A DNA stretch of 64,000 nt from CAVSSX01 sp963730735. GTDB taxonomy: Bacteria > Actinomycetota > Acidimicrobiia > Acidimicrobiales > RAAP-2. The DNA lies in contig CAVSSX010000007.1 in assembly GCA_963730735.1 (NCBI GenBank), forward strand, positions 372,001 to 436,000. The letters are read 5' to 3'. A program made the position numbers and the translations under genes. Every line of letters starts with the position of its first letter. Position 1 is the stretch's first letter. Positions 25,940 to 34,886 of the stretch are shown one piece after another. The notes under the pieces were generated by a model. That model saw only the letters and a program-made list of their open reading frames with translations. It searched no databases and was not told where the DNA came from.

Positions 25940-27121
25940 ATGGGCTGTGACCGACGCACCGCCGGCGTAGCAGTTGCCGCGCTCCTCGTGGCGGCGTCGA
26001 CGTTGGTCGTGACCGTCCCCCACGAAGCCGTCGCCACGGCTGCGCCTCGCTCGCTCGTGGGCACCACGCCTCGGACGGACGCCGCCGGGACGGTCTGGCT
26101 CTGTCGGCCGGGTCTCGTCCGTGATCCCTGCCAGCACAATCTGGCCACGACGTCGGTTCCGGCCGTCGGTCCCCGGGCGACGACGTCAGCGACGCCGGCG
26201 GCCGACCCGGCGTTCGACTGCTTCTACGTGTACCCAACGGTGAGCACCCAGTCGACCGAGAACGCCAATCTCGACGTCCAGGCGAGCGAGGTAGGTGTGG
26301 CGATCGCTCAGGCGGCGCCCTTCTCGCAGGTCTGTCGAGTTTGGGCGCCCATGTACCGTCAGCGGACCGCCGCGTCCCTCCGTCGGGGTCTGGGCGGCGA
26401 TCCGATAGCCGACGAGGTCGCCTATCGGAGCCTCCTGGCCGGGTGGAAGGACTACCTCCACCACTTCAACGACGGTCGCCCGGTCATCTTCATCGGCCAC
26501 TCGCAAGGCGCCGCCATGTTGATCCGACTGCTCTCGAGCCAGGTCGACCCGAACCCCGGCCTCCGATCGCGGACCGTGTCGGCGATCCTCGCCGGCGGGA
26601 ACGTCGCCGTCCCGACCGGCCGAGCGGTCGGTGCGACGTTCACCCACCTCCCGCTTTGTGCGTCGACCAGCGACACCGGGTGCGTGATCGCCTACTCGAG
26701 CTTTCCCCGGCGGCCGCCGGCCGACAGCGACTTCGGCCGACCGGGCCAAGGGGTGAGCCTGCAGTCGGGACAGACGGCCACGGCCGGCGTCCAGGTGGCC
26801 TGCGTCAATCCGGCCGACCTCGGCGGCGGGAGTGCGCCCTTGGATCCCCTGTTCCTCACGGCGACGCAGCGGGGGGTGTCGCCCGCCGTGGCCACGCCGT
26901 GGGTCACCTTCCCGAACCTCTACACGGCCGGTTGTCGGAGTGCCGACGGTGCCAGTTGGCTCCAGGTGACGACCACCGCAGGCCCCGGCGACGTCCGGCC
27001 GACGGTGACCGAGACGCTCGGTCCCGCCTGGGGGTACCACTCCGACGACATCAACCTGGCGCTCGGGAACCTGGTGAACGACGTGCGTCTCCAAGAGGCG
27101 GCCTTCGTGGCTCACCGGTAG
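25940..27121 (+). CDS. Secreted DUF3089 alpha/beta hydrolase (lipase-like)
   Basis: 393 residues from ATG 25940, preceded by GGAGGG. Signal peptide about 1-34 (VAVAALLVAASTLVVTVPHEAVA). The DUF3089 marks are FDCFYVYPTVSTQ near residue 95, the nucleophile elbow FIGHSQGAAML, and a C-terminal HSDDINLALGNLV that may provide the catalytic His. Family members are extracellular lipase or esterase-like enzymes. Cysteines are numerous, consistent with export and disulfides. An upstream in-frame start at 25838 is rejected because it would precede the signal peptide and cross the palindrome. Likely under MarR control. Confidence 0.82.
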   Translation: MGCDRRTAGVAVAALLVAASTLVVTVPHEAVATAAPRSLVGTTPRTDAAGTVWLCRPGLVRDPCQHNLATTSVPAVGPRATTSATPAADPAFDCFYVYPTVSTQSTENANLDVQASEVGVAIAQAAPFSQVCRVWAPMYRQRTAASLRRGLGGDPIADEVAYRSLLAGWKDYLHHFNDGRPVIFIGHSQGAAMLIRLLSSQVDPNPGLRSRTVSAILAGGNVAVPTGRAVGATFTHLPLCASTSDTGCVIAYSSFPRRPPADSDFGRPGQGVSLQSGQTATAGVQVACVNPADLGGGSAPLDPLFLTATQRGVSPAVATPWVTFPNLYTAGCRSADGASWLQVTTTAGPGDVRPTVTETLGPAWGYHSDDINLALGNLVNDVRLQEAAFVAHR

Positions 27122-27171
27122 ACGTCAGTGGTCCCGTCGAGCGTGACGGCGAGGGACCCGTTCCTCTGGAC

Positions 27172-27248
27172 TGGTGGGGCTAACAGGATTTGAACCTGTG
27201 ACCTCAGCATTATCAGTGCTGCGCTCTAACCAACTGAGCTATAGCCCC
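27172..27248 (-). tRNA. tRNA-Ile (GAT)
   Basis: 77 bases with encoded CCA. Acceptor GGGGCTA/TAGCCCC, anticodon loop CTGATAA with GAT, T arm ACAGG-TTCAAAT-CCTGT. It stands alone rather than in an rRNA spacer. Confidence 0.96.
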
Positions 27249-27310
27249 CGGCGAACTCGCCACGCTACACCACGGTCGTCGGACCTCCCATCGGGGGCCC
27301 GGGCTCGGGA

Positions 27311-28147
27311 TCAGACCTTGCTGGCCACCAGGGCGGCCAGGGCGTGGGCGCCAGTTCCGTCGATCGGCAGATGGGTGCCGTCGGAGTAGAGCCAGCCCGG
27401 GTTCTGACTGGCCAGGGTGGCCCAGTCGGCCAGGACGTCGGTCGAGGAGTAGCGACTGACCCCCGCCGCCAGGACGGCGTTCACCGAGTCCTGCCACGGC
27501 TGACCGACTTTGGTGTTGACGATGACGACCCGGGAAGCGCCCGAGAGCACGCTCATGAGACTGTCGAACTGAGCATCGGTGATCGGCCCGTTCGTCCCCA
27601 GGCCCACGATCACGATGGCGCCGAGCTGCCCGGCCGATTTCAGGCTCTGGAGCTGGGCCACGCCGGTCGTGAACTGCTCGCTCACCGCGGCGTCGACCGT
27701 GATGTTCGGGATGTCCTGTTCGAGGACGTCCTTGTAGTCGAGCATCACCGAGTCGCCGACCGCGGTGACGTGACCGGCCACGAACCCTGCGCCCGGAGCG
27801 GGGAGGGCCGACGAGCTGGCGCCCACCGGCGGGGCCGTGGTCGTGGTGGGCCGAGCGGTGGTCGTGGTCGTGGGTCGAGCGGTGGTGGTGGTGACCGGCG
27901 GCGCCGTAGTGGTGGTCGGCGGCGCCGTGGTGGTGGTCGTGGTCGGTGCCGCCGTGGTCGACGTGGTGCTGGCGGCGTGCGGCCGGGTGGTCGTGGTCTT
28001 GGCCGCCGATCCCGCCGAGCTGCCGCAGGCGGCGGCGAGGGCCAGGGGCACGAGGGCCACGAGGGCCCACACGCTGCGGCGTGTCGGCCGGCGGCGGGCG
28101 ACCGCCGGCCTTTCGGCGGGGTCGGGGGAGGTCATCGGTGGCGTCAT
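27311..28147 (-). CDS. SGNH-hydrolase-like lipoprotein with Thr-rich linker
   Basis: 278 residues. A basic N-terminus and hydrophobic stretch end in a lipobox (LALAAACGSS), then a poly-Thr/Ala/Pro linker of about 55 residues, then a domain with the SGNH blocks: TAVGDSVMLDY (nucleophile Ser), GLGTNG (Asn), and SDGTHLPIDG (Asp-His). This resembles the SGNH domain at the end of OatA-type acyltransferases and may act on cell-surface glycans. The linker would reach through the wall. An internal ATG four codons downstream could be the true start. Confidence 0.82.
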   Translation of the reverse strand: MTPPMTSPDPAERPAVARRRPTRRSVWALVALVPLALAAACGSSAGSAAKTTTTRPHAASTTSTTAAPTTTTTTAPPTTTTAPPVTTTTARPTTTTTARPTTTTAPPVGASSSALPAPGAGFVAGHVTAVGDSVMLDYKDVLEQDIPNITVDAAVSEQFTTGVAQLQSLKSAGQLGAIVIVGLGTNGPITDAQFDSLMSVLSGASRVVIVNTKVGQPWQDSVNAVLAAGVSRYSSTDVLADWATLASQNPGWLYSDGTHLPIDGTGAHALAALVASKV

Positions 28148-28239
28148 GGTTCGTGGGGTAACCGTCGTCGGCCGGATGGCTCGCTCGGTTCGAGCCCGTC
28201 AGTCTCGCGCATCAAGTGACATCGGCACCGGTCAGGCAG

Positions 28240-29622
28240 TCAGGCGGCCAGTTGTCGCTCGATCTCGGGCAGGCTCAGGTTCCTCGTCTCGGGCACGCGC
28301 TTGGCGAAGTAGACCAACGCCACCAGCGTCAGGAACGCGAACAGGTAGAAGGTCCCGGCGTTGGTGATGGCGTTGAGCAGCGTGAGGAAGGACACGGTGA
28401 CCACGAAGTTCGCCGTCCAGTTGGCGATGGTGGCGACGGACATCGCTTTGCCCCGGATGGTGCCGGGATAGAGCTCGCTGATCAGCAGCCAGAAGACCGG
28501 TCCGAGGCCGATGGCGAACGACCCGGTGTAGACGGCGAGGGCAACGATGGCCACGACGGCGGCGCCGGAGTGCAGCTGGTCCCCCCCGATGGCGAAGACG
28601 GTGGCGATGACCGTCAGGGCCACGGCCATGCCGGTCGTTCCCACCAGTAGCAGGACCCGACGCCCGACCCGGTCGACCAGCCAGATGGCGACGATCGTCA
28701 TGCCGACGTTCACGATCCCGTTGCCCACGTTGGCCAGCAACGAGGCCGAGGTCCCGAGGCCGGCGTCGTGGAGCAGGGTCGGTGCGTAGTAGAGGACGGT
28801 ATTGATCCCGGTGATCTGCTGGAAGATGGCGAGCATGACGCCGACGCTGAGCGCCCGACGGACAGCCGGCTTGAGGAGCTCTCGGTAGCTCGACTCGCGC
28901 TGGGAGAGCTCGCGGACGTCCTCGATCTCGCCGTCGATGTCGTGCTCGGGTGCTCGCACCCGCTGGAGCACGGTACGGGCCTCGTCTTCGCGCCCCTTCA
29001 TGATCAACCAGTGGGGGCTCTCGGCCTGGGTGAGCATGCCGACGAACAGCAGCACCGCCGGCACGGCGGCCAGGCCGAACATCAGGCGCCAGTTCTGCGA
29101 GTCCGAGAGGCCGTAGTCGACCAGGTACGAGACCAGGATCCCGATGGTGACCGCCAGCTGGTTGAAGCTCACCAGTGCACCACGGACGCGCGGTGGGGCC
29201 ACCTCGCTGATGTAGAGGGGAACGACCATCGACGAGGACCCCACCGCCAGACCGATGACGAACCGCATGACGATCAGGAAAGCGAACGCCGGGGCGAACG
29301 CCGCGCCGAGGACCCCGGCGATGAAGACGAGCGCCGTGATCAGGATCATCGGCCGTCGACCGAGCTGGTCGGCCAGCCGCCCGGCGCCGAACGCGCCTAC
29401 GGCGGCACCGACGAGCAGCATGCTGGTGACCAACTCCTCCTCGAACGAGGAGAGGTTGCCGAAGCTGGTGTGCAGGAAGAGCAGGGCGCCCGAGACGACG
29501 CCGGTGTCGTAGCCGAAGAGCAGTCCGCCGAGCGCGGTGATGGCCGACGTCCAGACGACGGCACTCCCGACGGCTTCGAGCGCCGGATCTCCGCTACCCG
29601 AGGGCGTGGTGTTCTCGCTCAT
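28240..29622 (-). CDS. MFS sugar porter family transporter
   Basis: 460 residues, twelve membrane helices. Sugar porter signatures: GGLLFGYDTGVVSGAL, GRLADQLGRRPM, PLYISEVAPPRVRGAL, FQQITGINTVLYYAPTL, and PETRNLSLPEIE at the C-terminus. It should import a hexose or pentose with protons (XylE/GalP branch). The ATG follows a strong G-rich Shine-Dalgarno. No sugar catabolic gene adjoins it. Confidence 0.92.
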   Translation of the reverse strand: MSENTTPSGSGDPALEAVGSAVVWTSAITALGGLLFGYDTGVVSGALLFLHTSFGNLSSFEEELVTSMLLVGAAVGAFGAGRLADQLGRRPMILITALVFIAGVLGAAFAPAFAFLIVMRFVIGLAVGSSSMVVPLYISEVAPPRVRGALVSFNQLAVTIGILVSYLVDYGLSDSQNWRLMFGLAAVPAVLLFVGMLTQAESPHWLIMKGREDEARTVLQRVRAPEHDIDGEIEDVRELSQRESSYRELLKPAVRRALSVGVMLAIFQQITGINTVLYYAPTLLHDAGLGTSASLLANVGNGIVNVGMTIVAIWLVDRVGRRVLLLVGTTGMAVALTVIATVFAIGGDQLHSGAAVVAIVALAVYTGSFAIGLGPVFWLLISELYPGTIRGKAMSVATIANWTANFVVTVSFLTLLNAITNAGTFYLFAFLTLVALVYFAKRVPETRNLSLPEIERQLAA

Positions 29623-29724
29623 GTCGCCCCCCTTGTCCTGGTCCGTGGCGGTGCCCGGACTCGGCCGGCACAGGACGATACTGCGGGCAACTGCCGATTG
29701 CGTGGGACGACCGGTCGGAGCGGG

Positions 29725-30102
29725 TCAGCTTGTGTGCGGTCTCCCGATGTCGGGACCACCATGCTCGGCCCACCACCGGTCGGCGAGCCGCCGGGGGGCC
29801 CGGACCAGCCACGACTCCGTCAGCACCTCGTTCAGTTCGTCGAGTCCCACGGCCTCCAGGCGAACCAGCACCGACGGATGGCCGTCGTAGTGCGGGGTGG
29901 TGAAGAACCGGTCGGGCGCGGCGGCGAGCAGGGCGGCCTTCTCGTCGAGATCGGCCCGCCAGACGACCAGGGCGCCGTCCTCGCCCCGTAGCCGGGCGAA
30001 CAAACGATCGCGCACCCGGAAGCCCGGGGTGCCGTAGGAGGGCTTCTCGGTCGTGTCCGGGAGCGCCAAGGCGAGCCGTCGTACGTCGTCGTCGGTCGCC
30101 AC
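29725..30102 (-). CDS. MmcQ/YjbR family DNA-binding-like protein
   Basis: 125 residues from GTG 30102. The YjbR fold shows LALALPDTTEKPSYGTPGFRV, VVWRADLDEKAALLAAAPDRFFTTPHYDGHPSVLVRL, and RRLADRWW at the end. The fold resembles the double-wing motif, but function is unknown. Monocistronic, divergent from the GNAT gene. Confidence 0.8.
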   Translation of the reverse strand: MATDDDVRRLALALPDTTEKPSYGTPGFRVRDRLFARLRGEDGALVVWRADLDEKAALLAAAPDRFFTTPHYDGHPSVLVRLEAVGLDELNEVLTESWLVRAPRRLADRWWAEHGGPDIGRPHTS

Positions 30103-30181
30103 GATCCCATCTTGGTCGCGCTCGATCGTCGATGTCGGGCCGCCCGGGCGGCGGGCGGCGGTCCCTGGGACACTGAACGGC

Positions 30182-30841
30182 GTGTCCCACCCCTACTGGC
30201 CGCTGTTCGACCTGTGCGTGCGCACACCGCGCCTCGAGGTGCGGTTGCCGACCGACGACGAACTGGTGCAGTTGATCGAGGTGGCCGACGCCGGGATCCA
30301 CGATCCGTCGACCATGCCGTTCAGCATCCCGTGGACCGATGTGCCGGCCCCGAGGCGCCAGCGTGAGTCGCTCCAGTGGTACTGGGGACAGCGCGCCCGC
30401 TGGCGGCCCGAGGAGTGGGCCTTCACCGGTGGCGTCTTCGTCGACGGCCGGCCGGTCGGTGTCCAGGACCTCTCGGCCACAGGATTCGCCGAGCACCGAC
30501 GGGTCAACACCGGTTCGTGGCTCGGCCGCCGCTCTCAGGGACAGGGTCTGGGCAAGGAGATGCGAGCCGCCGTGCTCCACCTGGCCTTCGCCGGCCTGGG
30601 CGCACTCGAGGCCCGCAGCGGTGGCTTCTTCGACAATGCCGCCTCCCTGGCCACGTCGAGGTCGCTCGGGTACACCGTCGTCGGTGAGCACCTGGAAAGC
30701 CGGCGCGGCTCGCCGGCACGCATGGTGGACCTCCGCCTCGATCGGGCGACCTGGGAGCAGGGCCGTCGGGACGATATCGAGATCGTGGGCCTGGGCCCGT
30801 GCCTCGATCTGTTCGGCGCCTCGGCGTCGGATGCCGACTGA
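30182..30841 (+). CDS. GNAT family N-acetyltransferase (RimJ/RimL type)
   Basis: 219 residues from GTG 30182. RimJ-like start (LRTP-type RTPRLEVRLPTDDELV), acetyl-CoA loop RRSQGQGLGKEMRAAVL, and FDNAASLATSRSLGYTVVG, the conserved Asn-Ser helix of the family. It should acetylate a protein N-terminus or a small amine. It lies head to head with the YjbR gene. Confidence 0.85.
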   Translation: MSHPYWPLFDLCVRTPRLEVRLPTDDELVQLIEVADAGIHDPSTMPFSIPWTDVPAPRRQRESLQWYWGQRARWRPEEWAFTGGVFVDGRPVGVQDLSATGFAEHRRVNTGSWLGRRSQGQGLGKEMRAAVLHLAFAGLGALEARSGGFFDNAASLATSRSLGYTVVGEHLESRRGSPARMVDLRLDRATWEQGRRDDIEIVGLGPCLDLFGASASDAD

Positions 30842-30967
30842 GCCGCCGTCGGCCGGTCGTCGTGCCGCTCGGGCCTGGCCCCCAGATCCCTGCGCAGTCC
30901 CGCCGCGTGCGGCAGCGAACCTACGATGGAGCATCGAACGGACATCCCGTGGTGAGTCCACGGCGTC

Positions 30968-31044
30968 GGGGACGTAGCTCAGCTGGTTAGAGCACCTGCT
31001 TTGCAAGCAGGGGGTCGTGGGTTCGAATCCCATCGTCTCCACCA
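30968..31044 (+). tRNA. tRNA-Ala (TGC)
   Basis: 77 bases with encoded CCA. Acceptor GGGGACG/CGTCTCC, anticodon stem CCTGC/GCAGG around TTTGCAA with anticodon TGC, T arm with GGTTCGAATCC. Confidence 0.97.
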
Positions 31045-31318
31045 CTCCCGCCATTCCGGGGAGCGGACACTCCCTCGACTCGGTCATTCCCTTCCTCTGG
31101 CGCGCCGTGCGGCGCATTGGATCGCCGGCCATCGGTACGCCGCTATCGGGGCATCGACGAACACCGGCCGGAATGGTCATCGCCGGAGGTGTTGGGACAC
31201 GGGCCCCCGGAGCCGCTCTCCGCGTGGGCCACGCCGACGGCGACCGCACCCACTGGCAGCGGTCCCTCCCTGGTGGTGCTCTAACCCTCAGAGAAGCTGG
31301 CTGTCCCCGGCCGGACCC

Positions 31319-31779
31319 TCAGTCCCGCTCGACCCGCTGCCGACCCCGATCGGGCGTCCACCACTCGACCACCAACCGGCTGGCCGTGTCGTTCAGCCCG
31401 GTGATGACGACCTCGGTGATGTCGGCGAAGAACAGCTCACCGTCTGCTTCGGCGTCCTCGGCTCCGATCGCACGGGCCGGGCCCGCCCCGCCACCTTGGC
31501 CTCGCCCGGCCACTCGCCCTCCTTGCCCTCTTCGGGATGGAAGGTCGGGCCGTGCAGGGCGAAGCGGGGGTCACGCGCCAGGTCGGCGCCCTTGCGGGAC
31601 CCGGCCATGGAACCGAACTGAAGATCGGCCTCGGTGAACTCGCACTCGATGCCCGAAATTCGTGGCGACCCGTCGGCCCGCAGGGTGGCGATGGTCTTGT
31701 GGCGACCGGCCTCCAACAGCCGGCGGACCCTGGCCGCGAAGTCCGGCTCGGCTCGTTCGATGTCACCCCACGACGCCAC
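31319..31779 (-). CDS. PPOX-type flavin-binding protein, frameshifted
   Basis: The first part (RVRRLLEAGRHKTIATLRADGSPRISGIECEF, LARDPRFALHGPTF) is the start of a pyridoxamine-5'-phosphate-oxidase-like split barrel. The frame breaks near 31470 (EGEWPGEAKVAGRA), and the other frame finishes with AEDGELF-like ADGELFFADITEVVITGL and VVEWWTPDRGR. Joined, the product is about 153 residues, normal for the family. Such proteins bind FMN or F420; no cofactor choice can be made. Confidence 0.72.
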
Positions 31780-32188
31780 GGCCGGACAGCCTACGGGCCC
31801 CCCACCTGGGCGGCGGCTGAGCGCCGCCGGGAGCCGGCGGTCGACGATTCGCCAGGTCAGACGGCTCGAGGCCCCTGCGACCCGCGGGCGCCGCCTGGTG
31901 GAGGCGGGCTCTCACCCCGAAATTCATACAAACGACGGACGTCGCGCTGTCCGGCGTGGCGCACAGTACGCCGTGGGGTGGAGGGCCCCCGGTAGCCGGG
32001 CATCCCGACATCGGCATCCCGACACCCACTGCTGGCATGGCGTCGGTAGGAGCCGAAGTTGAAAGGCGCAGGCGGTGCGGTGTTCGTTGGTCGTCACTCG
32101 GTAGGTGCGCCGCCCCCGGGGGCCGTCCGACGGTGGTCGACGGGCCGAATGCCGCTGGCAATCGGCATTGCCTCGGGTGGATGACGCC
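31780..32188. other. Non-coding stretch with a short direct repeat
   Basis: No gene is supported. GGCATCCCGACA is repeated at 31999-32010 and 32013-32024. A slightly AT-richer patch at 31918-31935 could hold a promoter for the SGNH gene, but no clear -35/-10 pair is seen. Confidence 0.4.
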
Positions 32189-33124
32189 ATGAGGCGGTTG
32201 CGAAGGTTCGTCGTGCCGATGATCGGGGCGCTGGCCGGTCTCGCCCTGGCCCTTCCGGCCGGTGCCGCACCGCCGGCGTTCGCCACCGCGGCCCAGGTGG
32301 CGGCGGTGGTGAAAGCCGCACCCACCATCACGTCGATCCCGGCCACGTTGACCCCGACCCTGGCCAACGCCGTGAACGACACCGCCTACCAGCCGCAGTG
32401 CATGCTGAGCGACGCCGCAGTGACCGAAGGGACGTGCGTGTTCGGCGCCACCACGGCCAAGCGGTCCATGGTGCTGGTCGGCGACTCCGACGCCGCCATG
32501 TGGTTCGGCGCCATGAACACGATCGCCCAGGAGAAGGGCTGGCGGCTGTACTTCTTCGAGAAGGCCGGCTGCCCCATCCCCGACACCAGCTTCTGGAACT
32601 CGAACCTGAACGTCGCCTACCCCGAGTGCAGGCTCTGGCACGCCTCGGTCATCACTCGGATCAAGAAGCTCGATCCCGACCTCATTGTGCTGTCGAGCTC
32701 GGACTACCTTCAGCACGATGGGAACGACCTGCTGATGACCAACAAGGAGTGGGAGGCGGGGATGGAGAAGTCACTCCGGCTCATGGGCGCGCCCAACACC
32801 CAGGAGGCCATCCTCGGGAACATCCCCTATCTGACCCAGAGCGCGCCGACCTGCCTGGCGGCGAACCCCACCAGCGTCCAGTCCTGCTCCTCGCCCAAGC
32901 GGATGGCCGCCCCGGCGTCGGCCGCGGTGGCCGATATCACGGCGGCGGAGGCCCGCCACGTGTTGTACGTCGACGTCCTGCCCTGGATCTGCTCGGCCAC
33001 CTGTTCGCCGATCATCGGCTCGGCCCTCGTGTACGAGGACCGATTCCATATCACCCAGACCTACGCCGAGTACCTGACGGGCGTGCTGGCGACCGCCTTG
33101 GCCCCCGTCATGACGGCGAAGTGA
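32189..33124 (+). CDS. Secreted SGNH-domain protein
   Basis: 311 residues. A signal peptide (about 1-28, FVVPMIGALAGLALALPAGAA) precedes a domain like the SGNH module of cell-surface acyltransferases: SMVLVGDSDAAMWF for block I, DLIVLSSSDY, and DRFHITQTYAEYL for the Asp-His block. Here the Ser follows GD as in GDSD. Six cysteines suggest disulfides. It probably O-acylates or deacylates an extracellular glycan. A GTG four codons upstream (32177) is an alternative start. The next gene is a secreted glycosidase. Confidence 0.78.
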   Translation: MRRLRRFVVPMIGALAGLALALPAGAAPPAFATAAQVAAVVKAAPTITSIPATLTPTLANAVNDTAYQPQCMLSDAAVTEGTCVFGATTAKRSMVLVGDSDAAMWFGAMNTIAQEKGWRLYFFEKAGCPIPDTSFWNSNLNVAYPECRLWHASVITRIKKLDPDLIVLSSSDYLQHDGNDLLMTNKEWEAGMEKSLRLMGAPNTQEAILGNIPYLTQSAPTCLAANPTSVQSCSSPKRMAAPASAAVADITAAEARHVLYVDVLPWICSATCSPIIGSALVYEDRFHITQTYAEYLTGVLATALAPVMTAK

Positions 33125-33185
33125 CTCGACGGCGGTGGGTCACGTGTCAGTGGGCCGCCGCTGCGGGAGTGGGACACGACCGTCC

Positions 33186-34443
33186 ATGCTGAGGCGACGG
33201 ACGGCGGTCGCCCTGGCGACCGCCGTCGTGGTCGGCCTGGCCTTCATCGGGGTGCCGGCGACCACCGGCGGTTCGACGACGTTCGATCCGGGGGCTGCGG
33301 CGGCCACGTCGACGCCCAGCGTCCCCGCGGCCTGCGCGCCGCGGCCGAGGCTGGCGTCGGTGTTCAACCGGGCGGCCGCGGCCGCGGCGAAACGCCGTCA
33401 GCCGACCACGCCGCTGAAGGACCTCGCCGTCGAGCCCCAGCTGCTCTCGGTGGCGCCAGTACACGTCGCTGCTGAACCTGGCCAAGTCGGCCAAGACGAA
33501 CGTCATCACCGCCGGGGTCGCCTGGTCGAGCTTGGAGCCGAACGGGCCGGCGCCGGCGAACGAGTGGGCGAACCTCGACGCCTTCGTCGCCGCCGTGCGA
33601 GCCCGCGGGATGCAGGTCCGAGTCCAGGTCTACGGCTTCCCCGACTGGGCCCGAGACTCGGGTGACCCGGACATGTCTTCGGAGCTCTGGCTGGCCCCGG
33701 CCAGTCGTGCCGAGCTGACCCGGTGGGCGGCCTTCGTCTCCCGGTTGGTCAAGCACTTTGGCACCAAGATCGCCTACTACGAGATCTGGAACGAGCCGAA
33801 CCTGGATGTCTTCTGGAACCAGGGCGCCAACCCGACCGAGTTCGCCAGCCTCCTCGAGTGCGGCTACGTCGCCGCCAAGGTGGCGAACCCGAGGGTCACC
33901 GTCGTGTCGGGTGGCTTGTCCACCAACGACGTGGGGTACCTCACCCAGCTCTACACGGCGCTCGACCGGTTCCGCTACGCCGCCACCGACAACCACTTCT
34001 TCGACGTCCTCGGTGTCCACCCCTACAGCAGCTCGCGTGCACCCGGGGAGGACTCGGTGGCCAACGTCGAGAAGGGTCCGTTCGGGCCGAAGGACACGAA
34101 CTTCCTCGGCTTCACGAGCCTGCACGACGTCATGGCGGAGCACGGGGAAGCCAGGAAGAAGATCTACATCGGGGAGTTCGGATACCCGGTGTCGAGCTAC
34201 CCGGCCACCCAGTACCCCGGGTCCGGGGCGGTCACCGAAGCCCAACGGGCCGCCTGGCTGCCGCAGGCCTACCGCCTGGCCGGACGGACGGGTGAGGTGG
34301 TGTCCATGTCGTGGTACTGCTTCTACTCTGACCAGTACGACGACCCGGCGTGGGCGCTCGTCACCAATCCCAACGGCTCGGTGGCGCCCACCACGACCTG
34401 GACCCAGACCCCGTCGTTCCAGGCGTTCGCCAAAGTGCCGTGA
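33186..34443 (+). CDS. Secreted clan GH-A glycoside hydrolase, frameshifted
   Basis: Signal peptide from ATG 33186 (AVALATAVVVGLAFIGVPATTGG), then a frame break near 33450 and a continuous TIM-barrel segment: WRQYTSLLNLAKSAKTN, YYEIWNEPNLDVFW (acid/base Glu after Asn), DVLGVHPYSS and KIYIGEFGYPVS (nucleophile Glu). This is the clan GH-A plan seen in GH5 and GH39. Joined length is about 418 residues. Substrate is unknown, possibly an exopolysaccharide. It follows the SGNH gene on the same strand after 61 bases. Confidence 0.78.
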
Positions 34444-34561
34444 CCCGGCGCCCGCCGGGCGGACCGGATCCGAGCTCCCTCCGGACCCGACAAGTCGAGC
34501 AACTGGGTGGGCACGCCGGTGCGGAGCTCGCCGGCAGGTTGCCGGGTCGGGCCCTCCTACC

Positions 34562-34567
34562 TACGGT
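34562..34567 (+). promoter_or_regulatory. -10 element of the coiled-coil gene (TACGGT)
   Basis: TACGGT ends six bases before GTG 34574, which supports that GTG over the one at 34571. Confidence 0.4.
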
Positions 34568-34573
34568 GTAGTG

Positions 34574-34843
34574 GTGGGCGCGAACGAGCGGATCAACGAC
34601 CTGATTCAGCGGGCCGACGCCGATGGATCGAAAGCGACCAACCGGATGGAGGAGACCGCCGGTCTGGCCGTCTACGCGCTGGGTGGGCTCAGGATCCTGG
34701 CCGAGGAGATCGACGCCCTGGGGGATCGGCTGCGTGGGCTCGAAGAGCGGAGTGCCGGGTCGCGGGCGACGGATGACTCGGAACTCAAGGCACTCCGCAA
34801 GGAACTCGCCCGCCTGCGCAAGGCCGTCGGCACCAAGAAGTAG
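34574..34843 (+). CDS. Small coiled-coil protein, unknown function
   Basis: About 89 residues, charged and helical: ERINDLIQRADADG, then ILAEEIDALGDRLRGLEER and ELKALRKELARLRKAVG with heptad-like spacing. No signal peptide or membrane helix. I do not recognise the family. Confidence 0.6.
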   Translation: MGANERINDLIQRADADGSKATNRMEETAGLAVYALGGLRILAEEIDALGDRLRGLEERSAGSRATDDSELKALRKELARLRKAVGTKK

Positions 34844-34855
34844 CACCGGAGGGAT

Positions 34856-34870
34856 CTCGAGGCCCTCGAG
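34856..34870. terminator. Small hairpin between convergent genes
   Basis: CTCGAG-GCC-CTCGAG sits 13 bases after the coiled-coil stop and 17 before the end of the rhomboid-like gene. Confidence 0.35.
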
Positions 34871-34886
34871 CGGGCACCGAGGATTC

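Noticed and set aside
31045..31318. Gene after tRNA-Ala
   Set aside because: Open frames here overlap the tRNA and have no domain or start signal.
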